This document shows positions 44,901 to 53,824 of a stretch of 64,000 nucleotides of DNA, one piece after another. This DNA comes from Wansuia hejianensis (GTDB lineage: Bacteria > Bacillota > Clostridia > Lachnospirales > Lachnospiraceae): positions 1,377,501-1,441,500 of the forward strand of contig NZ_CP060635.1 of NCBI RefSeq assembly GCF_014337215.1, read 5' to 3'. Below the pieces are notes generated by a model. The model had not been told where the DNA came from and did no database searches. It worked only from the letters and a program-made list of their open reading frames with translations. Within the stretch, counting starts at the first letter, position 1. Every line of letters starts with the position of its first letter. A program made the translations under genes and the position numbers.

Positions 44901-45206
44901 CAGCTCCATGGCCAGATTCAGGCCTGCCTGCCCGCCCAGGGTGGGCAGAACGCTGTCGGGCTTTTCCTTGAGGATCAGCTGCTCTACCACTTCGACTGTC
45001 AGAGGCTCGATATATACCCGGTCTGCAATATCTTTATCGGTCATGATGGTGGCCGGGTTGGAATTCAGCAGGACAACCTCAAGGCCTTCCTCCTTCAGAG
45101 AACGGCAGGCCTGTGTCCCTGCATAGTCAAATTCTGCAGCCTGTCCGATGACGATCGGTCCAGAACCGATGACTAAAACTTTTTTAATATCCGGATTCTT
45201 AGGCAT
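42000..45206 (-). CDS. carB: Carbamoyl-phosphate synthase, large subunit
   Basis: Makes carbamoyl phosphate for pyrimidine and arginine synthesis. 1068 residues: two homologous ATP-grasp halves (the second begins near residue 555, [21 protein letters not shown]) and a C-terminal MGS-like allosteric domain (about 935 onward, [14 protein letters not shown]). Full family length. Its ATG shares a base with the carA TAA. Confidence 0.97.
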   Translation of the reverse strand: [1068 protein letters not shown]

Positions 45207-46285
45207 TATTTGTTCCCTCCCATCATCTCTATAAAACGGTCAAACAGATATGCGGAATCCTGCGGCCCCGGAGACGCCTCCGGATGATATTGCACAGTGA
45301 AAATATTCTTGCCCAGGTACCGCAGCCCTTCATTCGTCCCGTCATTGACATTGACGAAGGCAGGGACCGCCACAGACGGGTCCAGCGTATCAGTATCTAC
45401 CATGTAACCATGGTTCTGGGAGGTGATGTAGACACGGCCGGTAGCAAGGTCCTTTACCGGGTGGTTGCCTCCCCGGTGCCCGTATTTCATCTTCTTCGTA
45501 TCCGCCCCCGTGGCGAGGGCCATTAACTGATGCCCCAGGCAGATGGCAAATACCGGCACGTCAGCTTCATACAGTTTTCTGATTTCTTTTATAACCGTGG
45601 TACATTCTTTCGGATCTCCCGGTCCATTGGAAAGCATAATACCGTCCGGTTTTGCAGCGAGAATCTCCTCAGCCGTCGTCTGGGCAGGATAGATGGTTAC
45701 CTGACAGCCTCTTTCGTTCAGGGACCGCGGGATATTGCTCTTTACACCGAAATCCATCAGCGCCACCCTGTATCCATTTCCCCTGAGAACTGAAGGTTCA
45801 GAGCAGGTCACCCGCTCCACCACGTTTCCTGTCTTATATGCTTTCAGCCTGGGAATCACCGCATCCAGATCAAAGTTCTCATCCGTGGTGATCATCCCGT
45901 TCATCGTACCCTTTTCTCTCAGTATCTTAGTCAGCGCCCGGGTATCGATTCCCGCAATCCCGGGAATATCAAACCGCTTCAGGAAATTCTGGATTGTATC
46001 CTGGCTGCGGAAATTGCTTGGCATCCTGGAAAGCTCTCTGACAATATAACCGTCAGGCCACGGGCGCAGAGACTCCTGGTCTTCGTAACAGATTCCATAA
46101 TTTCCTATCAGGGGGTAAGTCATGCAGACAGCCTGTCCGGCGTAAGAGGGGTCAGTAAGCACTTCCAAATATCCAGTCATTGATGTGTTAAAGACAATTT
46201 CACTGATAATCTCTTTCCTGGAACCGATGCTGGCTCCTGTGAAAACATGTCCGTCTTCTAAAATCAGAAAAGCCTTCATATTCAT
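45206..46285 (-). CDS. carA: Carbamoyl-phosphate synthase, small subunit
   Basis: The glutamine amidotransferase subunit: N-terminal CPSase domain and a class I glutaminase domain with nucleophile Cys in FAICLGHQLMALATGA and the HPEASPGP His/Glu. 359 residues, standard. AAAGGA lies six bases before ATG. First gene of carAB; no PyrR-type leader was recognised. Confidence 0.97.
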   Translation of the reverse strand: MNMKAFLILEDGHVFTGASIGSRKEIISEIVFNTSMTGYLEVLTDPSYAGQAVCMTYPLIGNYGICYEDQESLRPWPDGYIVRELSRMPSNFRSQDTIQNFLKRFDIPGIAGIDTRALTKILREKGTMNGMITTDENFDLDAVIPRLKAYKTGNVVERVTCSEPSVLRGNGYRVALMDFGVKSNIPRSLNERGCQVTIYPAQTTAEEILAAKPDGIMLSNGPGDPKECTTVIKEIRKLYEADVPVFAICLGHQLMALATGADTKKMKYGHRGGNHPVKDLATGRVYITSQNHGYMVDTDTLDPSVAVPAFVNVNDGTNEGLRYLGKNIFTVQYHPEASPGPQDSAYLFDRFIEMMGGNK

Positions 46286-46411
46286 TCTGTATCCTTTCTT
46301 TCTCTGCCGTCACCTGCAGTTTCACAGCCTTGTCACCGGCCTTCCGCTCATGCTTCGGGCCTGCGTACCTGAATATACGCTGGTATACCGCATGGCATGC
46401 CGCCTATGCGC

Positions 46412-46437
46412 AAAAAAAAAGAGAAACTATCCTCTTT
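46412..46437 (-). terminator. Terminator between tRNA-Leu and carA
   Basis: Minus strand: AAAGAG ... CTCTTT stem with an 8-base loop and a nine-T tail. It would end the tRNA transcript; a role as attenuator for carAB is also possible. Confidence 0.65.
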
Positions 46438-46543
46438 GGTTTTTAAAAGTTTACCACAATCATCGGGCGTTTTCAACAGATTCAATTCCTAAATATTTTT
46501 AAGATTGCCTAAATTTATTTCAGATTTCAGAGCAAAAAAATAG

Positions 46544-46627
46544 TGCAGGAAGCGGGACTTGAACCCGCACGATATTGCTACCACAGGCACCTGAAGCCTG
46601 CGCGTCTGCCAATTCCGCCATTCCTGC
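46544..46627 (-). tRNA. tRNA-Leu (anticodon CAG)
   Basis: 84 bases with the long variable arm of a class II tRNA. Acceptor GCAGGAA/TTCCTGC, anticodon stem CAGGC/GCCTG around loop TTCAGGT (CAG, reads CUG), T loop TTCAAGT. CCA not encoded. Confidence 0.93.
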
Positions 46628-46839
46628 ATCTGATTTCTTCCAGCGACTTTCTGTCGCTCACAACGGATATATTACCAGCTTTAATCCCAGAAGTCAACTC
46701 TTTTTTTTATTTTTTTTAAATTTTTTCTCACAAAAACTTTCAGACAATTTTGCCAGGACTGCCGGACTCCGGCTGGCAGCGCCTGTAACACGCTGTCCGC
46801 CGGACTTATACCTGCCTGAACAGAATACACCCGAAGCGC

Positions 46840-47379
46840 CTAATTTTCAATAAACCGGCACAGTTTTTCCAGCAGCTCCTGATATCTTCTATCTGTCTTT
46901 ACAAATTCCATCTCTTTGTCATTTTCAATGGCATTTTTCAGCATGAGCGCAATCTCTCTGATCCCGGCGCTTGAAAAAGTCATATGGGAATACAATTCTG
47001 AATTCTTAAACGCATCCATGTCTTTTATGCTGCATACGACGCCTTCCAGAATTCTCAGAATCTCTTCCTTATCTCTCAGATGTATAGCCAGATCCAGCCC
47101 CGGAAAGACCTCCATATATTTCCCCATCTCCAGGATCTCCGCCATTTTTTTCTGTTTGTCCACTATGGATCTTGCCTTGTCAATCTTTCCTTCTTCCATG
47201 GAAAGGCTCAGCAGGCCGTTCAGGGCCCCATTCAGATCATTAAAGCCTGTAAACAATATCCTCTCATACAGCTGATAGGCCTCCTGTACCTTTTTTTGCC
47301 TGTGATACAAAATGGCCTGCATCTGATTCTGGTAAAAACCCCTTTTAGGAATCCGCTCCAGATACTCCTGTGCTTCATG
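46840..47379 (-). pseudogene. 5'-truncated copy of the XRE-type regulator
   Basis: C-terminal half of the protein encoded intact at 59153-60202. From MQAILYHRQKK to CRFIEN the 160 residues differ at about 22 positions. Upstream of that the match continues as AQEYLERIPKRGF and then breaks at about 47379, where an in-frame stop appears. The HTH domain is missing, so it cannot bind DNA. Its break marks the left border of the CRISPR-Cas island. Confidence 0.88.
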
Positions 47380-47475
47380 GCATTAACATGGAGAACGACC
47401 ATGCTATACCGAGGTACTGCATACTTTCCGTTCTGCCGACGAATAACCGACGACCAACTAGGTGTGGGTGACAAT

Positions 47476-50400
47476 GCTTTAATCCACGTCCTCAACACAG
47501 AGGACGACGTGTCGCCGCCTGTAGCGTCCTTTTTGTCCGCCAGGTCCTTTAATCCACGTCCTCAACACAGAGGACGACGATACCGCACCTTCCACCTCTG
47601 CCGACGCAAAAGCGCTTTAATCCACGTCCTCAACACAGAGGACGACTAAAATTACTACCGTTTTCTGTGAAAAAAATTGGTGCTTTAATCCACGTCCTCA
47701 ACACAGAGGACGACCTATAAGGCGGTGATGGGATGCCAAACAGGATCATGCTTTAATCCACGTCCTCAACACAGAGGACGACTTTTCTCTGTCTGTCATG
47801 CCTCTACCTCCAATTAGCGCTTTAATCCACGTCCTCAACACAGAGGACGACACCCCGGTTGTTTCTTCTCTTCTTTTACAGGGATGCTTTAATCCACGTC
47901 CTCAACACAGAGGACGACGTTCTCTTGTCTTTTGAATAAAAGTTCCTTTATTGCTTTAATCCACGTCCTCAACACAGAGGACGACATTGGTTCACATCGC
48001 CCCGCTTCACCCGTTCGTGCTTTAATCCACGTCCTCAACACAGAGGACGACCCATGATAACATTAATCGGTCAATAAAATTATTCTGCTTTAATCCACGT
48101 CCTCAACACAGAGGACGACTTCTGGAGTTGAGATTCCGAAGCCACCTAAAGCGCTTTAATCCACGTCCTCAACACAGAGGACGACCTTCCAGCAGCAGTT
48201 CCCTGACGACAGCGGAAATGCTTTAATCCACGTCCTCAACACAGAGGACGACGGTTTCTAATTAAGGGCATGTGCCTGAAGGAGGTGCTTTAATCCACGT
48301 CCTCAACACAGAGGACGACTTAATTCCACAATTCTCACCTGGTCTCCCGCTTTGCTTTAATCCACGTCCTCAACACAGAGGACGACCATGATGAACCGTG
48401 CCCTCAATGAGATCAATTACGCTTTAATCCACGTCCTCAACACAGAGGACGACCAGCATAAGATGCCGTTTCATGAGTGGAAAAATGCTTTAATCCACGT
48501 CCTCAACACAGAGGACGACAAGAATTTCCGGGTATCGCACCATTTTTATATTTGCTTTAATCCACGTCCTCAACACAGAGGACGACTAAAGACTCCGACA
48601 AATTAATTTGCTCTGCATACGCTTTAATCCACGTCCTCAACACAGAGGACGACGGCTTCTGAGAGAAACATGAATGCAGATGAAACTGCTTTAATCCACG
48701 TCCTCAACACAGAGGACGACTATTTCATAGGGTTTGTTATCTCGATAATTAATCGCTTTAATCCACGTCCTCAACACAGAGGACGACGGGCTGCCATACG
48801 AACAATCCGTGCCAACGGAAATGCTTTAATCCACGTCCTCAACACAGAGGACGACGACATCGAATCGCTGGGGTGCATTTTATAATGATGCTTTAATCCA
48901 CGTCCTCAACACAGAGGACGACGAAGAAGAAATTTCCGAAACCGAAAATGAGATCAAAGCTTTAATCCACGTCCTCAACACAGAGGACGACTTGAAACTA
49001 CAAAATAGGAGGGAGCATCATGCTTGCTTTAATCCACGTCCTCAACACAGAGGACGACATTACCCTCACAATACTTTACAAGAATTTTGATGCTTTAATC
49101 CACGTCCTCAACACAGAGGACGACGTTATCCATCGGATCACTGAACATTTCAACTGTTTCGCTTTAATCCACGTCCTCAACACAGAGGACGACGATGTTT
49201 GCAAGGAAGGCATGTCCTTCTGGGGTCGCTTTAATCCACGTCCTCAACACAGAGGACGACGAACGAATGTTCTTCACTAAATATAGAATATAACGCTTTA
49301 ATCCACGTCCTCAACACAGAGGACGACCTAATTGAGCAAGAGCTTCAATAAGACGCTTTTTGCTTTAATCCACGTCCTCAACACAGAGGACGACAGTGCG
49401 GAGAATTGCCAGGGCCAGGGAGGAAGAGCTTTAATCCACGTCCTCAACACAGAGGACGACTATCAATCCGGATTCAGATGCCTGGTTGATGTGGTGCTTT
49501 AATCCACGTCCTCAACACAGAGGACGACACGATGGTCGCCACATATCGGCGGAACAGAGGAAGGCTTTAATCCACGTCCTCAACACAGAGGACGACTTTC
49601 CGGCATCTACCATTGATTTATTAATGCGGATGCTTTAATCCACGTCCTCAACACAGAGGACGACTCCCGTTTTCCGGCAGGGCTGGGATCATCACATGTG
49701 CTTTAATCCACGTCCTCAACACAGAGGACGACTCAAAAGGATGCGGTTAAAAAATTAATAGGTCTTGCTTTAATCCACGTCCTCAACACAGAGGACGACT
49801 GTACATATATGTTATTATATAATTGTCAAGAGGGGCTTTAATCCACGTCCTCAACACAGAGGACGACACCAGACGCGTATTTACTCTCATTATCTGTATC
49901 GCTTTAATCCACGTCCTCAACACAGAGGACGACGAAATGGATTTGCTGGGACAAAAAAGACAAGGATGCTTTAATCCACGTCCTCAACACAGAGGACGAC
50001 GAAAAGGTGGAGGCGCTGAATTATGTTAGAGAAGCTTTAATCCACGTCCTCAACACAGAGGACGACCATACTGGACACCCTCATTAATCAGGCGAGGGAA
50101 GGCTTTAATCCACGTCCTCAACACAGAGGACGACTGAAGCAATTGGCCTGGCAAAGGATAAGGCGATCCTGCTTTAATCCACGTCCTCAACACAGAGGAC
50201 GACTGCTTCTGGCGGCCTGTTAGGAATGGTAATCACTGGCTTTAATCCACGTCCTCAACACAGAGGACGACACAGCAACAGAAGCACAGGCTTTAAGCAA
50301 TGCCGCTTTAATCCACGTCCTCAACACAGAGGACGACATCTCCACCCACATCTGTTTTTTCGGTAGATGGCGGCTTTAATCCACGTCCTCAACACAGAGG

Positions 50401-50811
50401 ACGACCAGTAATCGTGCGGGTTTTGTAATAAGCTCTCCGGCTTTAATCCACGTCCTCAACACAGAGGACGACACAGACAAGGCAAATACCCACTTTGAGG
50501 GGATTATGCTTTAATCCACGTCCTCAACACAGAGGACGACTCTAACGCAACAAGTAATTATACTGGAACTGTGTTGCTTTAATCCACGTCCTCAACACAG
50601 AGGACGACGACGCTCTAGGCGGAAGTTCTACAGCGTGCTCAATGCTTTAATCCACGTCCTCAACACAGAGGACGACAATGCTTCAGCCGATGCAATCACA
50701 ACGGCGGAAAGCTTTAATCCACGTCCTCAACACAGAGGACGACCATAATTACAAGATGTATGTTATAATTAATTAAAAGCTTTAATCCACGTCCTCAACA
50801 CAGAGGACGAC
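47476..50811 (-). CRISPR. Type I-C CRISPR array: 50 repeats, 49 spacers
   Basis: 33-bp repeat at a period of 66-70 bases (spacers 33-37). In crRNA orientation (minus strand) it starts GTCGTCCTCTGTGTTGAGGA and ends ACGTGGATTAAAGC; the stem is CGTCCTC/GAGGACG around TGTGTT. All 50 copies look identical except the one at 47546-47578, which has C for G at its first plus-strand base. The leader-proximal repeat is 50779-50811 and the oldest is 47476-47508. Spacers appear all different. Several plus-strand spacers read as open coding sequence, such as 48992-49025 with AGGAGGGAGCATCATG, like a phage gene start. Confidence 0.98.
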
Positions 50812-50981
50812 GGCAAATATAGCTAATTTTCAATCAATTGCAGAAATTTATTTGTGCATATATATCAATCCAAAATACACTCAATAAATTATCATAAACT
50901 TCAACACTCTATTAAATCCATATTTCTTATAAATTTCTGGTGCGAATCTTCCAGTGTTTTTCTGGGCACTTGGTATTCGCA
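50812..50981 (-). promoter_or_regulatory. CRISPR leader
   Basis: AT-rich 170-base stretch between cas2 and the first repeat, the side on which new spacers are added. It opens, next to cas2, with an inverted repeat GTGCGAAT ... ATTCGCAC (50939-50947 and 50975-50982), a feature of type I-C leaders. The pairing overlaps the cas2 stop codon. Confidence 0.82.
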
Positions 50982-51272
50982 CTAAAAAATCAGCGGATCT
51001 TTGACATCAAATCCAGGTTTTGCACCGATATGTTCTACTTTATTTTTATATTTATCGCCAATATAATAGAACCGCAGGCTATCTACATCTTTGTCTATGA
51101 TATTCTCTAAAATAGCCTTTACCTCTCTGCACTTAGCCGCATCCATCTGGCATTCAAATACAGAATTCTGTACTCTCTGCCCATAATTTACGCATTGCTT
51201 TGCAACCTTGCGCAGACGACGGCGGCCAGCCTCCGTCTGCGTGTTTACATCATAAGTAATCAAAATGAGCAT
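50982..51272 (-). CDS. cas2: Cas2 (type I-C)
   Basis: Holds the Cas1 dimers together for spacer integration. 96 residues from the ATG at 51272 (MLILITYDVNTQ, with the conserved Asp in ITYDV); AGGTG lies upstream. The codons before (GTG ACT) belong to the gap after cas1. Ends seven bases from cas1. Confidence 0.95.
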   Translation of the reverse strand: MLILITYDVNTQTEAGRRRLRKVAKQCVNYGQRVQNSVFECQMDAAKCREVKAILENIIDKDVDSLRFYYIGDKYKNKVEHIGAKPGFDVKDPLIF

Positions 51273-51278
51273 AGTCAC

Positions 51279-52310
51279 CTACTTCCAGAAAAACGGCGGA
51301 TATTCATCTAAATCTCCCCGCAGATACCTCGCCAGCAGCATCGCTTGGACATGGGGTACGATTCCCCACTCGATTTTTTCATCTAAAAACGGGTGTTTGA
51401 TTATTTCTTGCTTCTTAGCCTGCCAGGCTGACAGAAAAGTTTTCCGGCCAGATTCTGTCAACACGACGGCTCCACTCTCCCTGCTGATAAAATCATCCGC
51501 CTTGATCATTCGTTTATTAATCATTGTCAAAACAAAACGGTCCGCCATCACGCTGCGTAATTCTTCCATTAAATCAAGTGCAAGGGACATTCTGCCCGGC
51601 CGGTCCGTATGATAAAATCCAACATATGGGTCTAGTCCAACTCCTTCCAGAGCGGATCCGCACATACCTGCCAAAAGTGTATAGGCAAAGGACAACATAG
51701 CATTAACCTTATCTAATGGTGGTCTTTTATTTCTTCCCCTAAAGAAGAAATCCTTTTTTTGCTGCAATATGAGATCATCCCATACGGAAAAATACACAGA
51801 CGCCGCTTCTCCTTCCAATCCCAGAAGAGTGGATGCATTGTCACATTTTCTGATATCTAAAAGACTTTTCACCAAAATTGCGGATTTTGCCTTTAATTTT
51901 TCAGAATCAAGACGCATCGGATAATCCCTGGCGGCACGCTCTAATACCCACCTTGCATTAAATACCTTGCCAGTCATAAAATTTCTTGCAATAATGATGC
52001 TCTCACCTTTATCCTCACTCATACGGTATTGTTGTTTCCTAAGAGTGACATTCCCCCTCACTTCACCTGATACTCTCGCTAAAAATCGGCCGTTAGCTGA
52101 CAGGAAGGATAAATCGATGTTTCTCTGGGCACAGGCGCCCATCAATGCCGGACTTGCGCCGGTATACCCAAAAGTAACGATTCCCTCTAAATTGTGCAGT
52201 GGGATTCTGCCTATCTCTTTCTGATCTTCAAGAATAACAACATTTTCACCGTCCAGAGAAAGGTATCGATTGTTCGAAGTGATATACAGCGTATTCAGTA
52301 ATCTTTTCAC
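51279..52310 (-). CDS. cas1: Cas1 integrase (type I-C)
   Basis: Spacer-integrating endonuclease, 343 residues. Metal ligands in GLEGEAASVYFSVW (Glu), GFYHTDRPGRMSLALDLMEEL (His and Asp/Glu). N-terminal beta domain begins LLNTLYITSNNRYLSLDGENVVIL. Full length. Overlaps cas4 by 4 bases. Confidence 0.97.
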   Translation of the reverse strand: MKRLLNTLYITSNNRYLSLDGENVVILEDQKEIGRIPLHNLEGIVTFGYTGASPALMGACAQRNIDLSFLSANGRFLARVSGEVRGNVTLRKQQYRMSEDKGESIIIARNFMTGKVFNARWVLERAARDYPMRLDSEKLKAKSAILVKSLLDIRKCDNASTLLGLEGEAASVYFSVWDDLILQQKKDFFFRGRNKRPPLDKVNAMLSFAYTLLAGMCGSALEGVGLDPYVGFYHTDRPGRMSLALDLMEELRSVMADRFVLTMINKRMIKADDFISRESGAVVLTESGRKTFLSAWQAKKQEIIKHPFLDEKIEWGIVPHVQAMLLARYLRGDLDEYPPFFWK

Positions 52311-52972
52311 AGATACTCCTCCTCTAAAATCTGTTCATTTATGTAATCGGAGACCGACCTGTTTTTGTTCAATACCGGTAGACAGATATCCTTTAAAGAA
52401 CAGGCATTGCAGCTTTTCGTCCGTTTGACCTTCGGAGTGTGTCTGCGCTCGTAATACTGATGCATTTCTTCGAACATATCCTTAACCCTTTGGCGCAATT
52501 CATCTGTGAATTCGACCTTTTGGCGATGCCGCGTTTCTCCGTAATAAAGATAACCAAAAGAGATTTCACAGCATAGCATTTCCTCCAGACACATGGCCTG
52601 AGCAGTAACCTGCAGCATATCCACATCATTTATTTTGGGCTGTCCACACTTATATTCCACAGGAATGACGTAATATTTCCCTTCACGCCCGGCCAGGTTG
52701 ATCCCGTCCTGGCATTTATGGAATTCCACAACATCACACTCACCGCTGATTCCTAATTCTCTGGAATGAATGGGCATTGCCCTTACAATGATTAAATCAC
52801 CACGCTTTTCTTTTAAATCCGCGTCATGGGCATGTTCGTGAAGAAGCCTGCCTTCTATGGTTCTCACATTTTCCTGCCACTGAAGCTCTATATACGCCAA
52901 TGCCCATTGGCGGCGACAGAATGCAAAATGCTGGATGCCCGAAAGCTGCAGAAAATCTTCTTCCTCATACAA
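52307..52972 (-). CDS. cas4: Cas4 nuclease (type I-C)
   Basis: Trims prespacers and selects PAM-proper ends for Cas1-Cas2. RecB-like with Cys22-region FAFCRRQWAL, catalytic VIPVEYKCGQPKINDVDMLQ and C-terminal iron-sulfur cysteines CNACSLKDIC. 221 residues. Overlaps cas7 by 8 bases. Confidence 0.95.
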   Translation of the reverse strand: MYEEEDFLQLSGIQHFAFCRRQWALAYIELQWQENVRTIEGRLLHEHAHDADLKEKRGDLIIVRAMPIHSRELGISGECDVVEFHKCQDGINLAGREGKYYVIPVEYKCGQPKINDVDMLQVTAQAMCLEEMLCCEISFGYLYYGETRHRQKVEFTDELRQRVKDMFEEMHQYYERRHTPKVKRTKSCNACSLKDICLPVLNKNRSVSDYINEQILEEEYL

Positions 52973-53822
52973 ACTCTAATACCTCCGGCTCCATACAGCC
53001 TTCCACGCTCCACTGGATATCATAGTCCTCAAATTTTTTTGGATGCGGTTCCTTCTCAATGAATTTAAATCCTCTCTGGATTTTTCCGGAAGATACCTGC
53101 GGCACTTTTTCTTCATGCTGCCACCAATATAATCTGCAGACCTCTATACTTCCCTCCGGTCTGGCAGATGACGCATCATTTTCAAAAAGCGTCATTAACG
53201 CTTCCTTTAAAACATCAGCGTCCTCCTGGGAAAAACCTGTCTTCTCCGCCAATTGTACATTTACACTTCCCTTTACCATATATACTCCAAAGCCTATCCT
53301 GTGCTTTGTTCCCATCGTATCGGAAGCCTTGCTTTCCTTATTTGCTTCGCTGTTTACACTTTTGGTTATCTGCATACTGATAACATCAACAGGAGACAAG
53401 CTTACCGCCTGATGAACCGACACCGGTCCCCTCACCCCAAAGGACACCTCTTCTCCCTTAAAAGCAAATACCTGCCCGAAGCTGCGCACATCAATCCACT
53501 CTCTGCAGGCAATACTTATACATTTATCTCTGTTTGCCCTTTTTCCTTGACCAATTTCTGCCTTTAATTCTTCAGAGCTATCTGCACGGTCCTTTAAGCT
53601 TGTAAGACCGTCGTCCGAACGGTCGTCAGACTGTACAAACACCTTCTCACCCAAATCCTGAAAACGGTTTCGGATTTTTCTTTTTATGCATACATCCGAA
53701 ATTTCCCCATACCCATCCAGATTGACTCTGGGACGGTTACCGTTTAAGGGATCGCCATTGGGGTTAGCGTTTTCCACGCTCAGAAACAGCGTAAAATCAA
53801 TTTTTCCTTTCAAATCACTCAT
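52965..53822 (-). CDS. cas7: Cas7 (Csd2) backbone subunit, type I-C
   Basis: Binds along the crRNA to form the Cascade backbone. 285 residues, with SVENANPNGDPLNGNRPRV at the N-terminus and the RRM-like fold typical of Csd2. Length fits. Ends with overlap into cas4, starts two bases after the cas8c stop. Confidence 0.95.
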   Translation of the reverse strand: MSDLKGKIDFTLFLSVENANPNGDPLNGNRPRVNLDGYGEISDVCIKRKIRNRFQDLGEKVFVQSDDRSDDGLTSLKDRADSSEELKAEIGQGKRANRDKCISIACREWIDVRSFGQVFAFKGEEVSFGVRGPVSVHQAVSLSPVDVISMQITKSVNSEANKESKASDTMGTKHRIGFGVYMVKGSVNVQLAEKTGFSQEDADVLKEALMTLFENDASSARPEGSIEVCRLYWWQHEEKVPQVSSGKIQRGFKFIEKEPHPKKFEDYDIQWSVEGCMEPEVLEFV

Positions 53823-53824
53823 TA

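Noticed and set aside
47422..47454. Possible degenerate repeat beyond the distal end of the array (ends in CCGACGAC)
   Set aside because: Only about a third of bases match and the spacing to the first repeat is 21 bases, so it is probably chance.
48388..50029. Several plus-strand reading frames inside the array encoding repeats of ALIHVLNTEDD
   Set aside because: They are translations of CRISPR repeat and spacer; no ribosome sites or homology support them.
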